DNA of 64,000 nt from Nocardioides massiliensis (GTDB taxonomy: Bacteria; Actinomycetota; Actinomycetes; Propionibacteriales; Nocardioidaceae): assembly GCF_030811215.1 (NCBI RefSeq), contig NZ_JAUSQM010000001.1, forward strand, positions 4,002,001 to 4,066,000, in the 5' to 3' direction. Made by a program: the position numbers and the translations under genes. This document shows, piece by piece, positions 7,553-15,811 of the stretch. The number at the start of each line of letters is the position of its first letter. Position 1 is the first letter of the stretch. Below the pieces are notes generated by a model. That model saw nothing but the letters and a program-made list of their open reading frames with translations, had not been told where the DNA came from and searched no databases.

Positions 7553-8716
7553 ATGAGCTCCCCCGACCTCGAGCAGGTCCGCGCTGCCCTCGCGCGGGTG
7601 AACGACCCCGAGATCCGCCGTCCCATCACCGAGCTGGGGATGGTCGACGCGGTCGAGGTCAGCCCCGACGGCGACGTCGACGTGCGCGTGCTGCTGACCG
7701 TCGCCGGATGTCCGATGAAGGACACCATCAACCGCGACGTGACCGCTGCCGTCGGCGCGGTCGCAGGCGTCCGCAACGTCAACATCGAGCTCGGCGTCAT
7801 GAGCGCCGAGCAGCGCGCCGGGCTCCAGGAGACGCTGCGTGGCGGCCAGGCCGCCCGCGAGATCCCCTTCGCCCGCGCCGACTCGCTCACCAAGGTCTTC
7901 GCCATCGCCAGCGGCAAGGGCGGGGTCGGCAAGTCGTCTGTCACCGTCAACCTGGCCGTGGCGATGGCGCGCAGCGGCCTCAAGGTCGGCATCGTCGACG
8001 CCGACATCTACGGCCACTCCGTCCCCGCGATGCTGGGAGTCGGCGACGTCCGCCCGACCCAGGTCGAGGAGATGATCATGCCGGTGCCCGTGCCGGTCGA
8101 GGGCGGCGAGCTGTCCGTGATCAGCATCGGCATGCTCAAGCCCCGCCGCGACCAGGTCGTCGCCTGGCGCGGCCCGATGCTCGACCGGGCACTCGTGCAG
8201 ATGCTCTCCGACGTCTACTGGGGCGACCTCGACGCCCTCCTGCTCGACCTGCCGCCCGGCACCGGCGACATCGCCATCTCACTGGGTCAGCACCTCCCCA
8301 GTGCCGAGGTGGTCGTCGTGACCACGCCGCAGGAGGCTGCCGCCGAGGTCGCCGAGCGCGCCGGCACGATGGCCTCGATGATGCACCAGCGCGTCGTCGG
8401 CGTCATCGAGAACATGTCCTTCCTCCCCTGCCCGCACTGCGGCCCCGAGCACCGGCTCGAGGTCTTCGGCTCCGGCGGCGGTGCGCGTGTCGCCTCGACC
8501 CTGGGCAACCGGTTCGGGTACGACGTCCCGGTGCTCGCCGAGATCCCGCTGACCGAGGCGCTGCGGGCGGGCGGCGACAGCGGCGACCCGATCGTCGTCA
8601 CCGACGCCGAGAGCCCCGCGGCCACGGCGCTGCGCGGCGCGGCGGAGAAGCTCGCCGGTCGTGGACGCGGCCTGGCCGGCATGCAGCTCGGCCTCACCCC
8701 GACCGCCAAGCTCTAG
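7553..8716 (+). CDS. mrp: Mrp/ApbC family Fe-S cluster carrier ATPase
   Basis: 387 residues. An N-terminal MIP18/DUF59 domain (about 5-85, NDPEIRRPITELGMV) is followed by a MinD-like ATPase with deviant Walker A SGKGGVGKSS at 120-129, VDADIYGHS and DLPPGTGD. CPHCG near residue 290 gives the CxxC that ligates a bridging [4Fe-4S] cluster in dimeric Mrp/Nbp35 proteins. Role: ATP-dependent assembly or transfer of Fe-S clusters in the cytoplasm. Length and all key residues are normal. It lies 5' of tatB on the same strand with its own promoter. Confidence 0.95.
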   Translation: MSSPDLEQVRAALARVNDPEIRRPITELGMVDAVEVSPDGDVDVRVLLTVAGCPMKDTINRDVTAAVGAVAGVRNVNIELGVMSAEQRAGLQETLRGGQAAREIPFARADSLTKVFAIASGKGGVGKSSVTVNLAVAMARSGLKVGIVDADIYGHSVPAMLGVGDVRPTQVEEMIMPVPVPVEGGELSVISIGMLKPRRDQVVAWRGPMLDRALVQMLSDVYWGDLDALLLDLPPGTGDIAISLGQHLPSAEVVVVTTPQEAAAEVAERAGTMASMMHQRVVGVIENMSFLPCPHCGPEHRLEVFGSGGGARVASTLGNRFGYDVPVLAEIPLTEALRAGGDSGDPIVVTDAESPAATALRGAAEKLAGRGRGLAGMQLGLTPTAKL

Positions 8717-8734
8717 AGGAGCGCGGCGGCACGG

Positions 8735-8740
8735 TAGGTT
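8735..8740 (+). promoter_or_regulatory. -10 box, leaderless start of tatB
   Basis: TAGGTT, 7 nt, GTG at 8748. It sets the start of TatB at this GTG. Confidence 0.6.
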
Positions 8741-8747
8741 CACGCCC

Positions 8748-9077
8748 GTGTTCGACGTCGGCCTGATGGAGCTCGCGGTGATCGCGCTGGTCGCGGTCAT
8801 CGTGTTCGGCCCCGACAAGGTGCCCGACCTCGCTCGCCAGGCCGGCCGGTTCGTCCGCCAGGTCAAGCGCTTCGCCGACGGCACCCGCGACGACCTGCGC
8901 CGTGAGCTCGGCCCCGAGTTCGCCGACCTCGAGCTGACCGACCTCGACCCGCGCAAGGCGATCCGCAAGCACATCCTCGAGGCGATGGACGAGGACGACG
9001 ACGCGACCCCCGTCGCGCCGGGCCTCCGCCCGCTCGCCGAGGGCGAGCTCCCGCCGTACGACGCTGAGGCAACCTGA
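8748..9077 (+). CDS. tatB: Sec-independent protein translocase subunit TatB
   Basis: 109 residues. The N-terminal transmembrane helix (GLMELAVIALVAVIVFGPDK, 5-24) ends in the conserved FGPxKxPD hinge. An amphipathic helix (LARQAGRFVRQVKRFADGTRDDL) and an acidic variable tail follow. TatB receives twin-arginine precursors with TatC and hands them to TatA. It could be confused with TatA, but length and position beside htrA-rseA-sigE, as in mycobacteria, favour TatB. Here, unlike in M. tuberculosis, it runs convergent to htrA. Its stop sits in a 10-bp repeat that places TGA in all three frames. Confidence 0.9.
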   Translation: MFDVGLMELAVIALVAVIVFGPDKVPDLARQAGRFVRQVKRFADGTRDDLRRELGPEFADLELTDLDPRKAIRKHILEAMDEDDDATPVAPGLRPLAEGELPPYDAEAT

Positions 9078-9100
9078 GGCGACCTGAGGCGACCTGAGCC
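9061..9100 (+). repeat. 10-bp tandem repeats carrying stops in three frames
   Basis: Four imperfect copies of a 10-base unit (core CTGAGGC) span the tatB 3' end. TGA occurs at 9065, 9075, 9085 and 9095, so the 10-base period puts a stop in each forward frame. The last copy runs into the htrA 3' end. Confidence 0.8.
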
Positions 9101-10300
9101 TCAGCCCACCTGCGAGTCCAGCTCGATCTGCAGCTCGAGCTCCTCGTCGCCGCGCTCGACGGTCAGCGTGACCGTCTCGCCGGGCTGACGCGAGCGGATG
9201 GCGACGATCAGGCCGACCCCGTCGGTGACGCGCGTGCCCTCGACCCGGGTGACGAGGTCGCCGGGCTGCAGTCCGGCCTCGGCGGCGGGCCCGCTCGCGG
9301 GCACCTCCGCCACGCGAGCACCGTCGTCGTTGCCGCGCACGTCGACGTTGGCACCGATGACCGGGTAGCGCGCCTCACCGGTGCGCAGGATCTGGTCGGC
9401 GGTGATCTGCACCTGCTCGATCGGGATGGCGAACCCGACACCGATGCTGCCGCGGCCACCGCCGAAGCCGCCGGCGGTCGCGATCGCGGAGTTCACACCG
9501 ACGACCTGGCCCTGCAGGTTCACCAGGGGGCCGCCGGAGTTGCCGGGGTTGATCGCGGCGTCGGTCTGCACGGCGTTGATGTAGGACGCCGCCGCCGCCG
9601 GTCCGGCCGTCACGGGGCGGTCGAGCGCGGAGATGATCCCCGACGTCACCGTCGAGCCCAGACCGAGCGGAGAACCGATCGCGACGACGGTCTCGCCTAC
9701 CCGCATCTGCTGCGAGGCGCCGATCGCCGCCGGGCGCGCGTCACGCAGCCCACGGACCCGGAGGACCGCGATGTCGTAGGTCTCGCTGCGTCCGATGATC
9801 CGCGCCTGGTAGCGCTCGCCGGAGGCGTCGATGACCGCGATCCGGCCCCCGCGGGCGGCGTCCGCGACCACGTGGTTGTTGGTGATGACGTGTCCGTCCT
9901 CGTCGAGGACGAACCCGGACCCCGTGGCCCCGTCGTCCTCACCCCACTGCGCGGCGATCTGCAGCGTGCTCGGCAGCAGCTCGTCGGCCACCGCCGCGAC
10001 GCTGCCGTTGTCGTCGGGCAGCGGCACCGCGGTGCGGGTCTCGAGCTCGAGCAGGCCGCCGCCACCGCCGCCGAGCTGGGCGCCGGCTGCACCGGCGACC
10101 AGCGCGAACAGCACCACCCCGGCGCCGAGCCACGCCCAGGTCGCGCGGGTGAAGCGCGGCGTACGCGGGGCCTCCGCGGGCGCGCGCAGTGCCGGCGGCG
10201 CGTAGGCCTGGGTGAGCGGGGACGGGTACGGCGCGAACAGGTGCGCGTCGTCGGGTCGCCCGTCGGGAGTGCCGTCGGGGTGGCCGGGGGCGGGGTTCAC
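9101..10300 (-). CDS. htrA: HtrA/DegP-type membrane serine protease with PDZ domain
   Basis: 399 residues. A proline-rich cytoplasmic N-terminus (1-52), one transmembrane helix (about 54-75), a glycine linker, a trypsin-like protease domain with His143 (TNNHVV), Asp176 (YDIAVL) and Ser255 (NPGNSGGPL), then a PDZ domain (about 310-390). It degrades misfolded proteins outside the membrane and in mycobacteria belongs to the SigE envelope-stress response. It starts with GTG 5 nt after the anti-sigma gene, so it is the third gene of a sigE-rseA-htrA operon. Catalytic triad is complete. Confidence 0.93.
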   Translation of the reverse strand: MNPAPGHPDGTPDGRPDDAHLFAPYPSPLTQAYAPPALRAPAEAPRTPRFTRATWAWLGAGVVLFALVAGAAGAQLGGGGGGLLELETRTAVPLPDDNGSVAAVADELLPSTLQIAAQWGEDDGATGSGFVLDEDGHVITNNHVVADAARGGRIAVIDASGERYQARIIGRSETYDIAVLRVRGLRDARPAAIGASQQMRVGETVVAIGSPLGLGSTVTSGIISALDRPVTAGPAAAASYINAVQTDAAINPGNSGGPLVNLQGQVVGVNSAIATAGGFGGGRGSIGVGFAIPIEQVQITADQILRTGEARYPVIGANVDVRGNDDGARVAEVPASGPAAEAGLQPGDLVTRVEGTRVTDGVGLIVAIRSRQPGETVTLTVERGDEELELQIELDSQVG

Positions 10301-10305
10301 CCGAC

Positions 10306-10767
10306 CTATCTTGTCCTAGCTCGCAAGAGCGGTGCCGGCGTGGTCGGCCCCGACGCCGGTCCCCCACCGACGGAGCCCTTGATCGACGTGACGGGCGCGG
10401 GCGGCGGGGTGTTGGTGGTGCTGACCGGCACCCCCGCGAGTGCGGTCAACCCGAGGAACGCCGCACCCACCGAGCCGGCACCGAGTGCGACCAGGCTGCG
10501 ACGGCGCGAGGCCGGTGGGGCGATCGCGTCCGCCGTCGCCCAGGCCCGGGCGTCGTACAACGCTCCGTGCAGCTGGGGCGGGCACGTCTCCCCACGCAGC
10601 GTGGCGAGCCGCGACTTGACCTGGCCCTCGTGCTCGACCGCGCGACGGCAGCCGGGGCACGTCATGACGTGGCTCCAGGCGCGCTCCTCGTCGCGGGGGT
10701 CGAGCTGGCCGTCGACCAGCGCACTGACCGCTTCGCCGAGATGTCCGCCGAGCGTGAAGATCCTCAT
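10306..10767 (-). CDS. rseA: zinc-finger anti-sigma factor of SigE (RseA-like)
   Basis: 153 residues. The N-terminal zinc anti-sigma domain contains H33, C37 and C40 (HVMTCPGC), the HxxxCxxC signature. A hydrophobic segment at about 91-113 ([22 protein letters not shown]) could be a membrane span, followed by a Pro/Thr-rich tail. It binds and inhibits the adjacent ECF sigma factor until envelope stress. Its ATG overlaps the sigE stop (ATGA), giving coupled, near-equal synthesis. M. tuberculosis RseA is described as soluble; whether the hydrophobic stretch here crosses the membrane is undecided. Confidence 0.88.
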   Translation of the reverse strand: MRIFTLGGHLGEAVSALVDGQLDPRDEERAWSHVMTCPGCRRAVEHEGQVKSRLATLRGETCPPQLHGALYDARAWATADAIAPPASRRRSLVALGAGSVGAAFLGLTALAGVPVSTTNTPPPAPVTSIKGSVGGGPASGPTTPAPLLRARTR

Positions 10768-11411
10768 CGCGCGACCTCCTCGGCGAGGGCACCGAGGTAG
10801 CGGGCCCGGTCACCGCGGGGTGCGCGGTGGGCGAGCGCGGTGCGTAGCTGGGCGCGTCCGCGGTGGATGCGGGAGCGGACGGTGCCGAGCTTGAGCCCGA
10901 GCACGTCGCCGATCTCCTCGTAGCTGAGTCCCTCGATGTCGCACAGCACGACCGCGGCGCGGAACTCCGGGCTCAGCGCGGCCAGCGCGGTCTCGACGTC
11001 GGCGTCGAAGGTGTGGTCGAGGTACGCCGCGTCGGGTGCCGGCACCCGGCTGGGGAGTCGGTTGTCGGCGTCCTCGGCGAGGGCGTCGAAGCGGATCCGC
11101 TGCTTGCGGCGGGCCTGATCGAGGAAGAGGTTGGTGGTGATGCGGTGCAGCCAGCCCTCGAACGTGCCCGGCGTGTAGGAGTCGAGCGAGCGGAACACCC
11201 GCACGAAGACCTCCTGGGTGAGGTCCTCGGCGTCGTGCCGGTTGCCGGTGAGGCGCAGGGCGAGGCGGAACACCCGGGCGGAATGCTGCTCGACGATCTC
11301 GGTCCAGCGCTCCACATCTGCGTCCACGGCTGCCTCCTCGCGCCGGTCACGACCACGGCCAGAACGCGTGCGCATCAGCGCGAGCATCCAGAAGTGCTGC
11401 TGCCGTTCCAT
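10764..11411 (-). CDS. sigE: ECF RNA polymerase sigma factor SigE
   Basis: 215 residues. Sigma region 2 (about 38-105: [25 protein letters not shown]) and region 4 helix-turn-helix (about 145-195: [29 protein letters not shown]) are clear. Directs envelope and surface-stress transcription. An internal ATG or GTG start is possible; the given ATG has AGGAGACC upstream. First gene of the sigE-rseA-htrA operon and divergent from an O-methyltransferase, as in mycobacteria. An ECF-type promoter upstream suggests positive autoregulation. Confidence 0.92.
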   Translation of the reverse strand: MERQQHFWMLALMRTRSGRGRDRREEAAVDADVERWTEIVEQHSARVFRLALRLTGNRHDAEDLTQEVFVRVFRSLDSYTPGTFEGWLHRITTNLFLDQARRKQRIRFDALAEDADNRLPSRVPAPDAAYLDHTFDADVETALAALSPEFRAAVVLCDIEGLSYEEIGDVLGLKLGTVRSRIHRGRAQLRTALAHRAPRGDRARYLGALAEEVAR

Positions 11412-11480
11412 GCCTGGTCTCCTGGTCCGTCACGCTAGACAGTCGGACTGAGAGCACCCTGAAGGAAGCCCTCGAGAATC

Positions 11481-11509
11481 CCAACGGTCCGGGAGGCCGG
11501 GGTGTTCCC
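11481..11509 (-). promoter_or_regulatory. ECF-type (SigE-like) promoter before sigE
   Basis: On the minus strand GGGAAC is followed by a 17-nt spacer and CGTTGG, matching the GGAAC-N16/18-GTT pattern of SigE/SigH-class promoters. It ends 70 nt before the sigE ATG. A second GGGAAC sits 11 bases upstream. Autoregulation is an inference. Confidence 0.55.
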
Positions 11510-11596
11510 GCGCCGTTCCCGTCGTCGAGCATGCCGGTGGCTTAGGGTCGTCCTCGACGCGCTCGGACGCGAGCGCCCGGAGCCGGAGGTACGACC

Positions 11597-12253
11597 ATCC
11601 CCACGACGACGCCGCTGACCGCTGCGAGCCTGACCTACGCCGAGGACTTCGTCGGCGAGGACGAGGTGCTCGTCGCCGCGCGAGCCCGTGCCGACGAGGT
11701 CGGGGTGGTCCCCGTCGGGACCGGGGCCGGCGCCACGCTGCGCTTCCTCGCCGCCTGCACCGAGGCCCGCGCCGTGGTCGAGGTCGGCACCGGCACCGGC
11801 GTGTCCGGGCTGTGGTTGCTGCGCGGCATGCGCGCCGACGGCGTCCTCACCTCCGTCGACACCGAGGCCGAGCACCAGCGTCTCGCCAAGCAGACCTTCG
11901 CCGAGGCCGGCATCACCTCCAACCGCTTCCGACTGATCCCGGGTGCGGCCCTCGACGTGCTCCCCCGCCTGACCGACGGCCACTACGACCTGGTCTTCTG
12001 CGACGGCGACAAGCGCGAGTACGCCGACTACCTCGCCGCTGCGCTGCGCCTGCTGCGTCCCGGCGGGTTGGTCATCTTCGACAACGCGCTGTGGCACGAC
12101 CGGGTCGCCGACCCCGCTCAGCGCGATGAGGAGACGGTCGCGATCCGCGAGCTCGGCCGCACCGTCCGCGACCACGACGACCTGCTGCCGCTGCTGCTGC
12201 CGGTCGGCGACGGCCTGCTGGTGGCGAAGAAGGTCTGGTCGCCCGAGGAGTGA
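11597..12253 (+). CDS. class I O-methyltransferase (Rv1220c-like), probable ATC start
   Basis: About 218 residues if begun at ATC 11597. SAM-binding segments are VVEVGTGTGVSGLWLLRGM and SVDTEAEHQRLAKQ; DLVFCDGDK and LLRPGGLVIFDNAL complete the catechol-O-methyltransferase-like fold. Methyl acceptor is unknown. GGAGGT stands 6 nt before ATC, but no ATG, GTG or TTG is in frame before GTG 11666. That GTG would delete the conserved AEDFVGEDEVLVAAR helix found in relatives. A start at CTG 11615 is also possible. The gene is divergent from sigE and convergent with pepA. If an ATC start is rejected, use 11666. Confidence 0.8.
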   Translation: MPTTTPLTAASLTYAEDFVGEDEVLVAARARADEVGVVPVGTGAGATLRFLAACTEARAVVEVGTGTGVSGLWLLRGMRADGVLTSVDTEAEHQRLAKQTFAEAGITSNRFRLIPGAALDVLPRLTDGHYDLVFCDGDKREYADYLAAALRLLRPGGLVIFDNALWHDRVADPAQRDEETVAIRELGRTVRDHDDLLPLLLPVGDGLLVAKKVWSPEE

Positions 12254-12271
12254 TCCGCCTGGCTCGGGCGA

Positions 12272-13834
12272 TCAGCCGATCTCGGCGTCCTCCAGCCAGC
12301 GCAGCAGGAGGCGCGCGCCGAAGCCGGTCGCGCCGGAGGTCCACTCGAACGCATCCACCGGGGAGTCCCCCACCGAGGCGATGTCGAGGTGCGCCCACGG
12401 CAGACCTGCCGCGAACGGCTCGAGGAACAACGCGGCGGTGATCGCACCGGGTCCGCCCGGGGCGTTGTCGGCGTCGGCGGTCGGCGAGTCGAGCAGCTCG
12501 GCGTACTCCTGGGCGAGCGGGAGCCGCCACAGCACCTCGCCGGCGACCTCGCCGGCCGCGCGCAGCTGATCGGCGAGTGCGTCGTCGTTGGCGAACATGC
12601 CCCCGGTGCGCTGCCCGAGCGCCACCTTCATCGCCCCGGTCAAGGTGGCGACGTCGACGAGCACCGTCGGCGCGAGCTCCGCGGCGGCGTACGCCAGGGC
12701 GTCGGCCATGACCAGTCGGCCCTCGGCGTCGGTGTTGGTGACCTCGCTGGTGCGCCCGCCGTAGTGGGTGATGACGTCGCCGGGACGCAGCGCGGAGCCG
12801 CTGATGGAGTTCTCCGCCGCGGCGATCAGCCCGGTCACGCGGACCGGGCAGCCGAGATCGGCCAGCGCACTGAGCACCGCGAGGACGACGCCACCACCGG
12901 TCATGTCGCGCTTCATGGTGGCCATCGCCTCGGCTGGCTTGATCGACAGACCGCCGGTGTCGAACGTGATGCCCTTGCCGACCAGCACCACGTGGGGCAG
13001 GTCGGAGGTCGCGCCGGCGCCCGCCGGGGTGTAGCCGAGCCGGATCAACCGGGGCGGTGAGTCGGAGGCCTGCCCGACGCCCGCGATGCCTCCGAAGCCC
13101 TCGGCGCGCAGCCGGGTCTCGTCCCAGACCTCCAGGTCGAGGCCGGTGCGAGCCGCGACCTCGGCCGCCTGGTCGGCCAGCCACTGCGGGTTCTTCACGT
13201 TCGAGGGCATCAGCGCGAGCATCCGCGAGTACCACCCCGCGCCGGAGACGGCCGTCGCGCGGCCCAGCAGGTCGACGTACGCCGCCTCGTCGGGGACGTC
13301 GGTGAGCACGACCCGGCCCACGGGCCGGTGCTCGGGGCCCTCGGAGCGCCAGTGGAAGCCGAAGGAGCCGAGGATCAGACCGTCGACGAGCGCCCGGAAG
13401 CCCTCGGGGTCGGCGAGTGCGGGCAGCGACGTCGCCACCGCCTCGCGGTCGCGCGTGCGGCGCGCGATCGCGGCACCCGCCTTGCGCAGGTCGGCCGGGG
13501 CGAGGGCTCCGACGCCGACGAGGAGCACCTCCTCGACCACGCCGCGGTGCAGCGGCAGCACCGTCACCTCGCCGGCGGCACCCCGCGCGCCGGCGGACTC
13601 GAGCACGGCGAAGACGTCGTCGCCCGTGATGCCGTGCTCGGTGAGCAGGTCGAGCACCACCGCCGTCCCGGGACCGAGGACCGGCGTACCGGACTCGTCG
13701 CCGGCGTCGGCCGGCTCAGCAGGGAGGACCGGCACCGCCAACGTCCCGGCGACCGCCCGGCGCGCGTCCGGGTCGACCAGGGAAGCCTCGCGGAGCCCGA
13801 TCTGCGGAGGGTTGACCTGGGAGGGAAAAGCCAC
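12272..13834 (-). CDS. pepA: leucyl aminopeptidase (M17)
   Basis: 520 residues. Two-metal M17 catalytic domain with VGKGITFDTGG (285-295) and NTDAEGR (367-373), the metal-ligand and bicarbonate/catalytic motifs. An N-terminal macro-like domain covers about 1-190. Releases N-terminal residues from peptides in the cytoplasm; some homologs also bind DNA. GTG start 6 nt after TAGGGT predicts a leaderless message. Full length with normal motifs. Its upstream side contains the hairpin that probably ends DUF3117 transcription. Confidence 0.95.
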   Translation of the reverse strand: MAFPSQVNPPQIGLREASLVDPDARRAVAGTLAVPVLPAEPADAGDESGTPVLGPGTAVVLDLLTEHGITGDDVFAVLESAGARGAAGEVTVLPLHRGVVEEVLLVGVGALAPADLRKAGAAIARRTRDREAVATSLPALADPEGFRALVDGLILGSFGFHWRSEGPEHRPVGRVVLTDVPDEAAYVDLLGRATAVSGAGWYSRMLALMPSNVKNPQWLADQAAEVAARTGLDLEVWDETRLRAEGFGGIAGVGQASDSPPRLIRLGYTPAGAGATSDLPHVVLVGKGITFDTGGLSIKPAEAMATMKRDMTGGGVVLAVLSALADLGCPVRVTGLIAAAENSISGSALRPGDVITHYGGRTSEVTNTDAEGRLVMADALAYAAAELAPTVLVDVATLTGAMKVALGQRTGGMFANDDALADQLRAAGEVAGEVLWRLPLAQEYAELLDSPTADADNAPGGPGAITAALFLEPFAAGLPWAHLDIASVGDSPVDAFEWTSGATGFGARLLLRWLEDAEIG

Positions 13835-13840
13835 CCCCCG

Positions 13841-13846
13841 ACCCTA
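13841..13846 (-). promoter_or_regulatory. -10 box, leaderless start of pepA
   Basis: TAGGGT, 6 nt, GTG at 13834. No Shine-Dalgarno sequence. Confidence 0.55.
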
Positions 13847-13848
13847 CG

Positions 13849-13887
13849 ACACGTCCCCGGCTGCTCGATGAGCTGCCGGGGACGTGT
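13849..13887 (-). terminator. strong hairpin after DUF3117 gene
   Basis: Perfect 13-bp arms (13849-13861 and 13875-13887) enclose an inner GCTC-GAT-GAGC stem, so nearly all 39 bases pair. There is no T tract, which is common for actinobacterial terminators. It lies between the DUF3117 stop and the pepA promoter on the same strand. Confidence 0.6.
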
Positions 13888-13902
13888 GGGTCAGTGCGGA
13901 AA

Positions 13903-14070
13903 TCAGCTGATGACGCCCGCGAGAGCCTCGTGCAGAGCCGACGCTTCCTCGGCGTTGAGCTCGACGACGAGACGACCACCGCCCTCGAGCGGGACCCTCA
14001 TGACCAGGCCCCGGCCCTCCTTGGTCACCTCGAGCGGACCGTCACCCGTCCGCGGCTTCATGGCCGCCAT
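13903..14070 (-). CDS. DUF3117 protein (Rv1211-like)
   Basis: 55 residues: MAAMKPRTGDGPLEVTKEGR, then GRGLVMRVPLEGGGRLVVEL and an acidic helix (NAEEASALHEALAGV). This is a highly conserved actinobacterial small protein of unknown biochemical function. The mycobacterial homolog Rv1211 has been described as calmodulin-like, which the sequence alone does not support here. ATG is preceded by GGAAGAGGGG. It lies in the same neighbourhood as sigE in mycobacteria. Confidence 0.9.
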   Translation of the reverse strand: MAAMKPRTGDGPLEVTKEGRGLVMRVPLEGGGRLVVELNAEEASALHEALAGVIS

Positions 14071-14150
14071 GCGTACCCCTCTTCCGTCGTGTCCTCACCG
14101 TGAACGACCACGGCGGGACCATTATCCCCTATCTACGGCAGACTCGACCC

Positions 14151-15002
14151 ATGCATGCCCGGTCCGCTCTCTTCGACCTGTACGGCGATCACCTGCTCGC
14201 CCGGGGCGGACAGGCGCCGGTGGCGGCACTCGTACGCCTGCTCGCACCCCTCGACGTGGCGGCTCCGGCGGTGCGCACGGCGGTGTCGCGGATGGTGCGC
14301 CAGGGCTGGCTCACGCCCGTCGCGCTGCCGGCCGGGGCGGGGTACGCCGTCACCGAGCGGGCGCGCGAGCGGCTGGTCGCGACGGCCGCACGGATCTACC
14401 GCAGCGAGACCGAGGACTGGGACGGCACCTGGGACGTGGTGACGCTCGGCCGCTTCCCGGGACGCGGTGCCCGCGACCGGGTACGCCGGGCCCTCGGCTT
14501 CCTCGGCTATGCACCGCTGGCCGACGGCACCTGGATCGCGGCGCGCGCCTCGTCGGAGGTGCGGGGGGTGTTGGGTGACGAGGGCGTCTCGTGCGTCCAG
14601 CTGCGGGCCACGGTCGCCGACAGCGACCTCGCGACCGTGCGCGGACTGTGGGATCTCGAGACGCTGGCACGCGACTACGTGACCTGGCAGGACGAGGCGC
14701 GGGCCCTGCTGAGCGCCGGGGGCGGTGGCGTGGGCGACGGTGACGAAGCAGCTTTCGCGGTCCGCTCCCGGCTGCTGCACTCGTGGCGCAAGTTCCTCTT
14801 CGCCGACCCCGGTCTCCCCCCGGCGCTGCTGCCGGCCGACTGGCCCGGACATGACGCACGGCGGCTCTTCGAGGACGAGGCGGCCCGGTTGCTGCCGGCC
14901 GCTCGTCGGTTCGTGGACTCCGTCCTGGACCCGCCCGGTGACGACCTCGTGTCGTCCATCAGCTCCCCCACCCACACCGCCACCGCAACGGAGGAACCGT
15001 GA
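14151..15002 (+). CDS. PaaX-family transcriptional regulator
   Basis: 283 residues. An N-terminal winged helix (about 1-75: ARSALFDLYGDHLLARGG, AVRTAVSRMVRQGWL) and the PaaX central and C-terminal domains (about 95-270, with WDLETLARDYVTW and LLHSWRKFLFADPGLP). PaaX proteins repress phenylacetate catabolism and are released by phenylacetyl-CoA. The stop overlaps the GTG of the enoyl-CoA hydratase (GTGA), so the two are co-translated, suggesting control of aromatic or fatty acyl-CoA catabolism. No other paa gene is in the window. Confidence 0.9.
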   Translation: MHARSALFDLYGDHLLARGGQAPVAALVRLLAPLDVAAPAVRTAVSRMVRQGWLTPVALPAGAGYAVTERARERLVATAARIYRSETEDWDGTWDVVTLGRFPGRGARDRVRRALGFLGYAPLADGTWIAARASSEVRGVLGDEGVSCVQLRATVADSDLATVRGLWDLETLARDYVTWQDEARALLSAGGGGVGDGDEAAFAVRSRLLHSWRKFLFADPGLPPALLPADWPGHDARRLFEDEAARLLPAARRFVDSVLDPPGDDLVSSISSPTHTATATEEP

Positions 15003-15796
15003 CCGATCAGCCCGTCCTCGTCGAGACCGCCGACGGCGTACGCACGATCCGGCTGAACCGACCCGAGGCGATGAACAGCCTCGACATCGCCACGAAGGTA
15101 GCGCTGCGCGACGCCCTCGCCGACGCCGCGAGCGACGACGCCGTGCGCTGCGTCGTGCTCACCGGTTCCGGGCGCGCGTTCTGTGTCGGGCAGGATCTCA
15201 AGGAGCACGTGCGGCTCCTGGCGGACGAGGCCGGAAGCGAGCAGCTGTTCACCACCGTCGAGGAGCACTACAACCCCATCGTGGAAACGGTGCTGACGAT
15301 GCCGAAGCCCGTCATCGCGGCCGTCAACGGTGTCGCGGCCGGGGCGGGGGCGAGCCTGGCGTTCGCGGCGGACCTGCGCATCGTCGCCGACTCGGCGGGG
15401 TTCAACCTGGCGTTCGCCGGCATCGCACTGTCGTGTGACACGGGCGCCTCCTGGACCCTCCCCCGGCTCGTCGGGCAGGCCAAGGCACTGGAGCTGCTGC
15501 TCATGCCGCGCACCGTCCCCGCCGCCGAGGCCCTCGAGCTCGGTCTCGCCACCCAGGTCGTGGCGGCCGCGGAGCTCGAGAGCACCGTCGGCGAGCTGGC
15601 GGCCCGCTTCGCCGCCGGCCCCACCGTGGCGTACGGCGCCATCCGCCGCGCCGTCCGCGAGTCGGCCTCGCTCGACATCCCGCAGGCGCTCGCCCGCGAG
15701 GCCGAGCTGATGAACCTCACCGGCGCCACCCGCGACCACCAGCACGCCGTCGAGGCGTTCGTCACCAAGCAGGCACCGGTGTTCGAAGGGCGCTGA
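14999..15796 (+). CDS. enoyl-CoA hydratase/isomerase (PaaG-like)
   Basis: 265 residues of the crotonase fold. The oxyanion-hole segments are GRAFCVGQDLKEH (about 58-70) and NGVAAGAGASLAFAADLRI (about 110-128). AGIALSCDTGASWTLPRLVG follows, where PaaG-like members have Asp; this fits the isomerase-type site. Reaction is hydration of 2-enoyl-CoA or isomerisation of a ring-epoxide CoA. Coupling to a PaaX-type regulator favours phenylacetate-related or another acyl-CoA pathway, but substrate is not proven. Confidence 0.85.
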   Translation: MTDQPVLVETADGVRTIRLNRPEAMNSLDIATKVALRDALADAASDDAVRCVVLTGSGRAFCVGQDLKEHVRLLADEAGSEQLFTTVEEHYNPIVETVLTMPKPVIAAVNGVAAGAGASLAFAADLRIVADSAGFNLAFAGIALSCDTGASWTLPRLVGQAKALELLLMPRTVPAAEALELGLATQVVAAAELESTVGELAARFAAGPTVAYGAIRRAVRESASLDIPQALAREAELMNLTGATRDHQHAVEAFVTKQAPVFEGR

Positions 15797-15811
15797 CGCC
15801 GGCGCTGGGTT

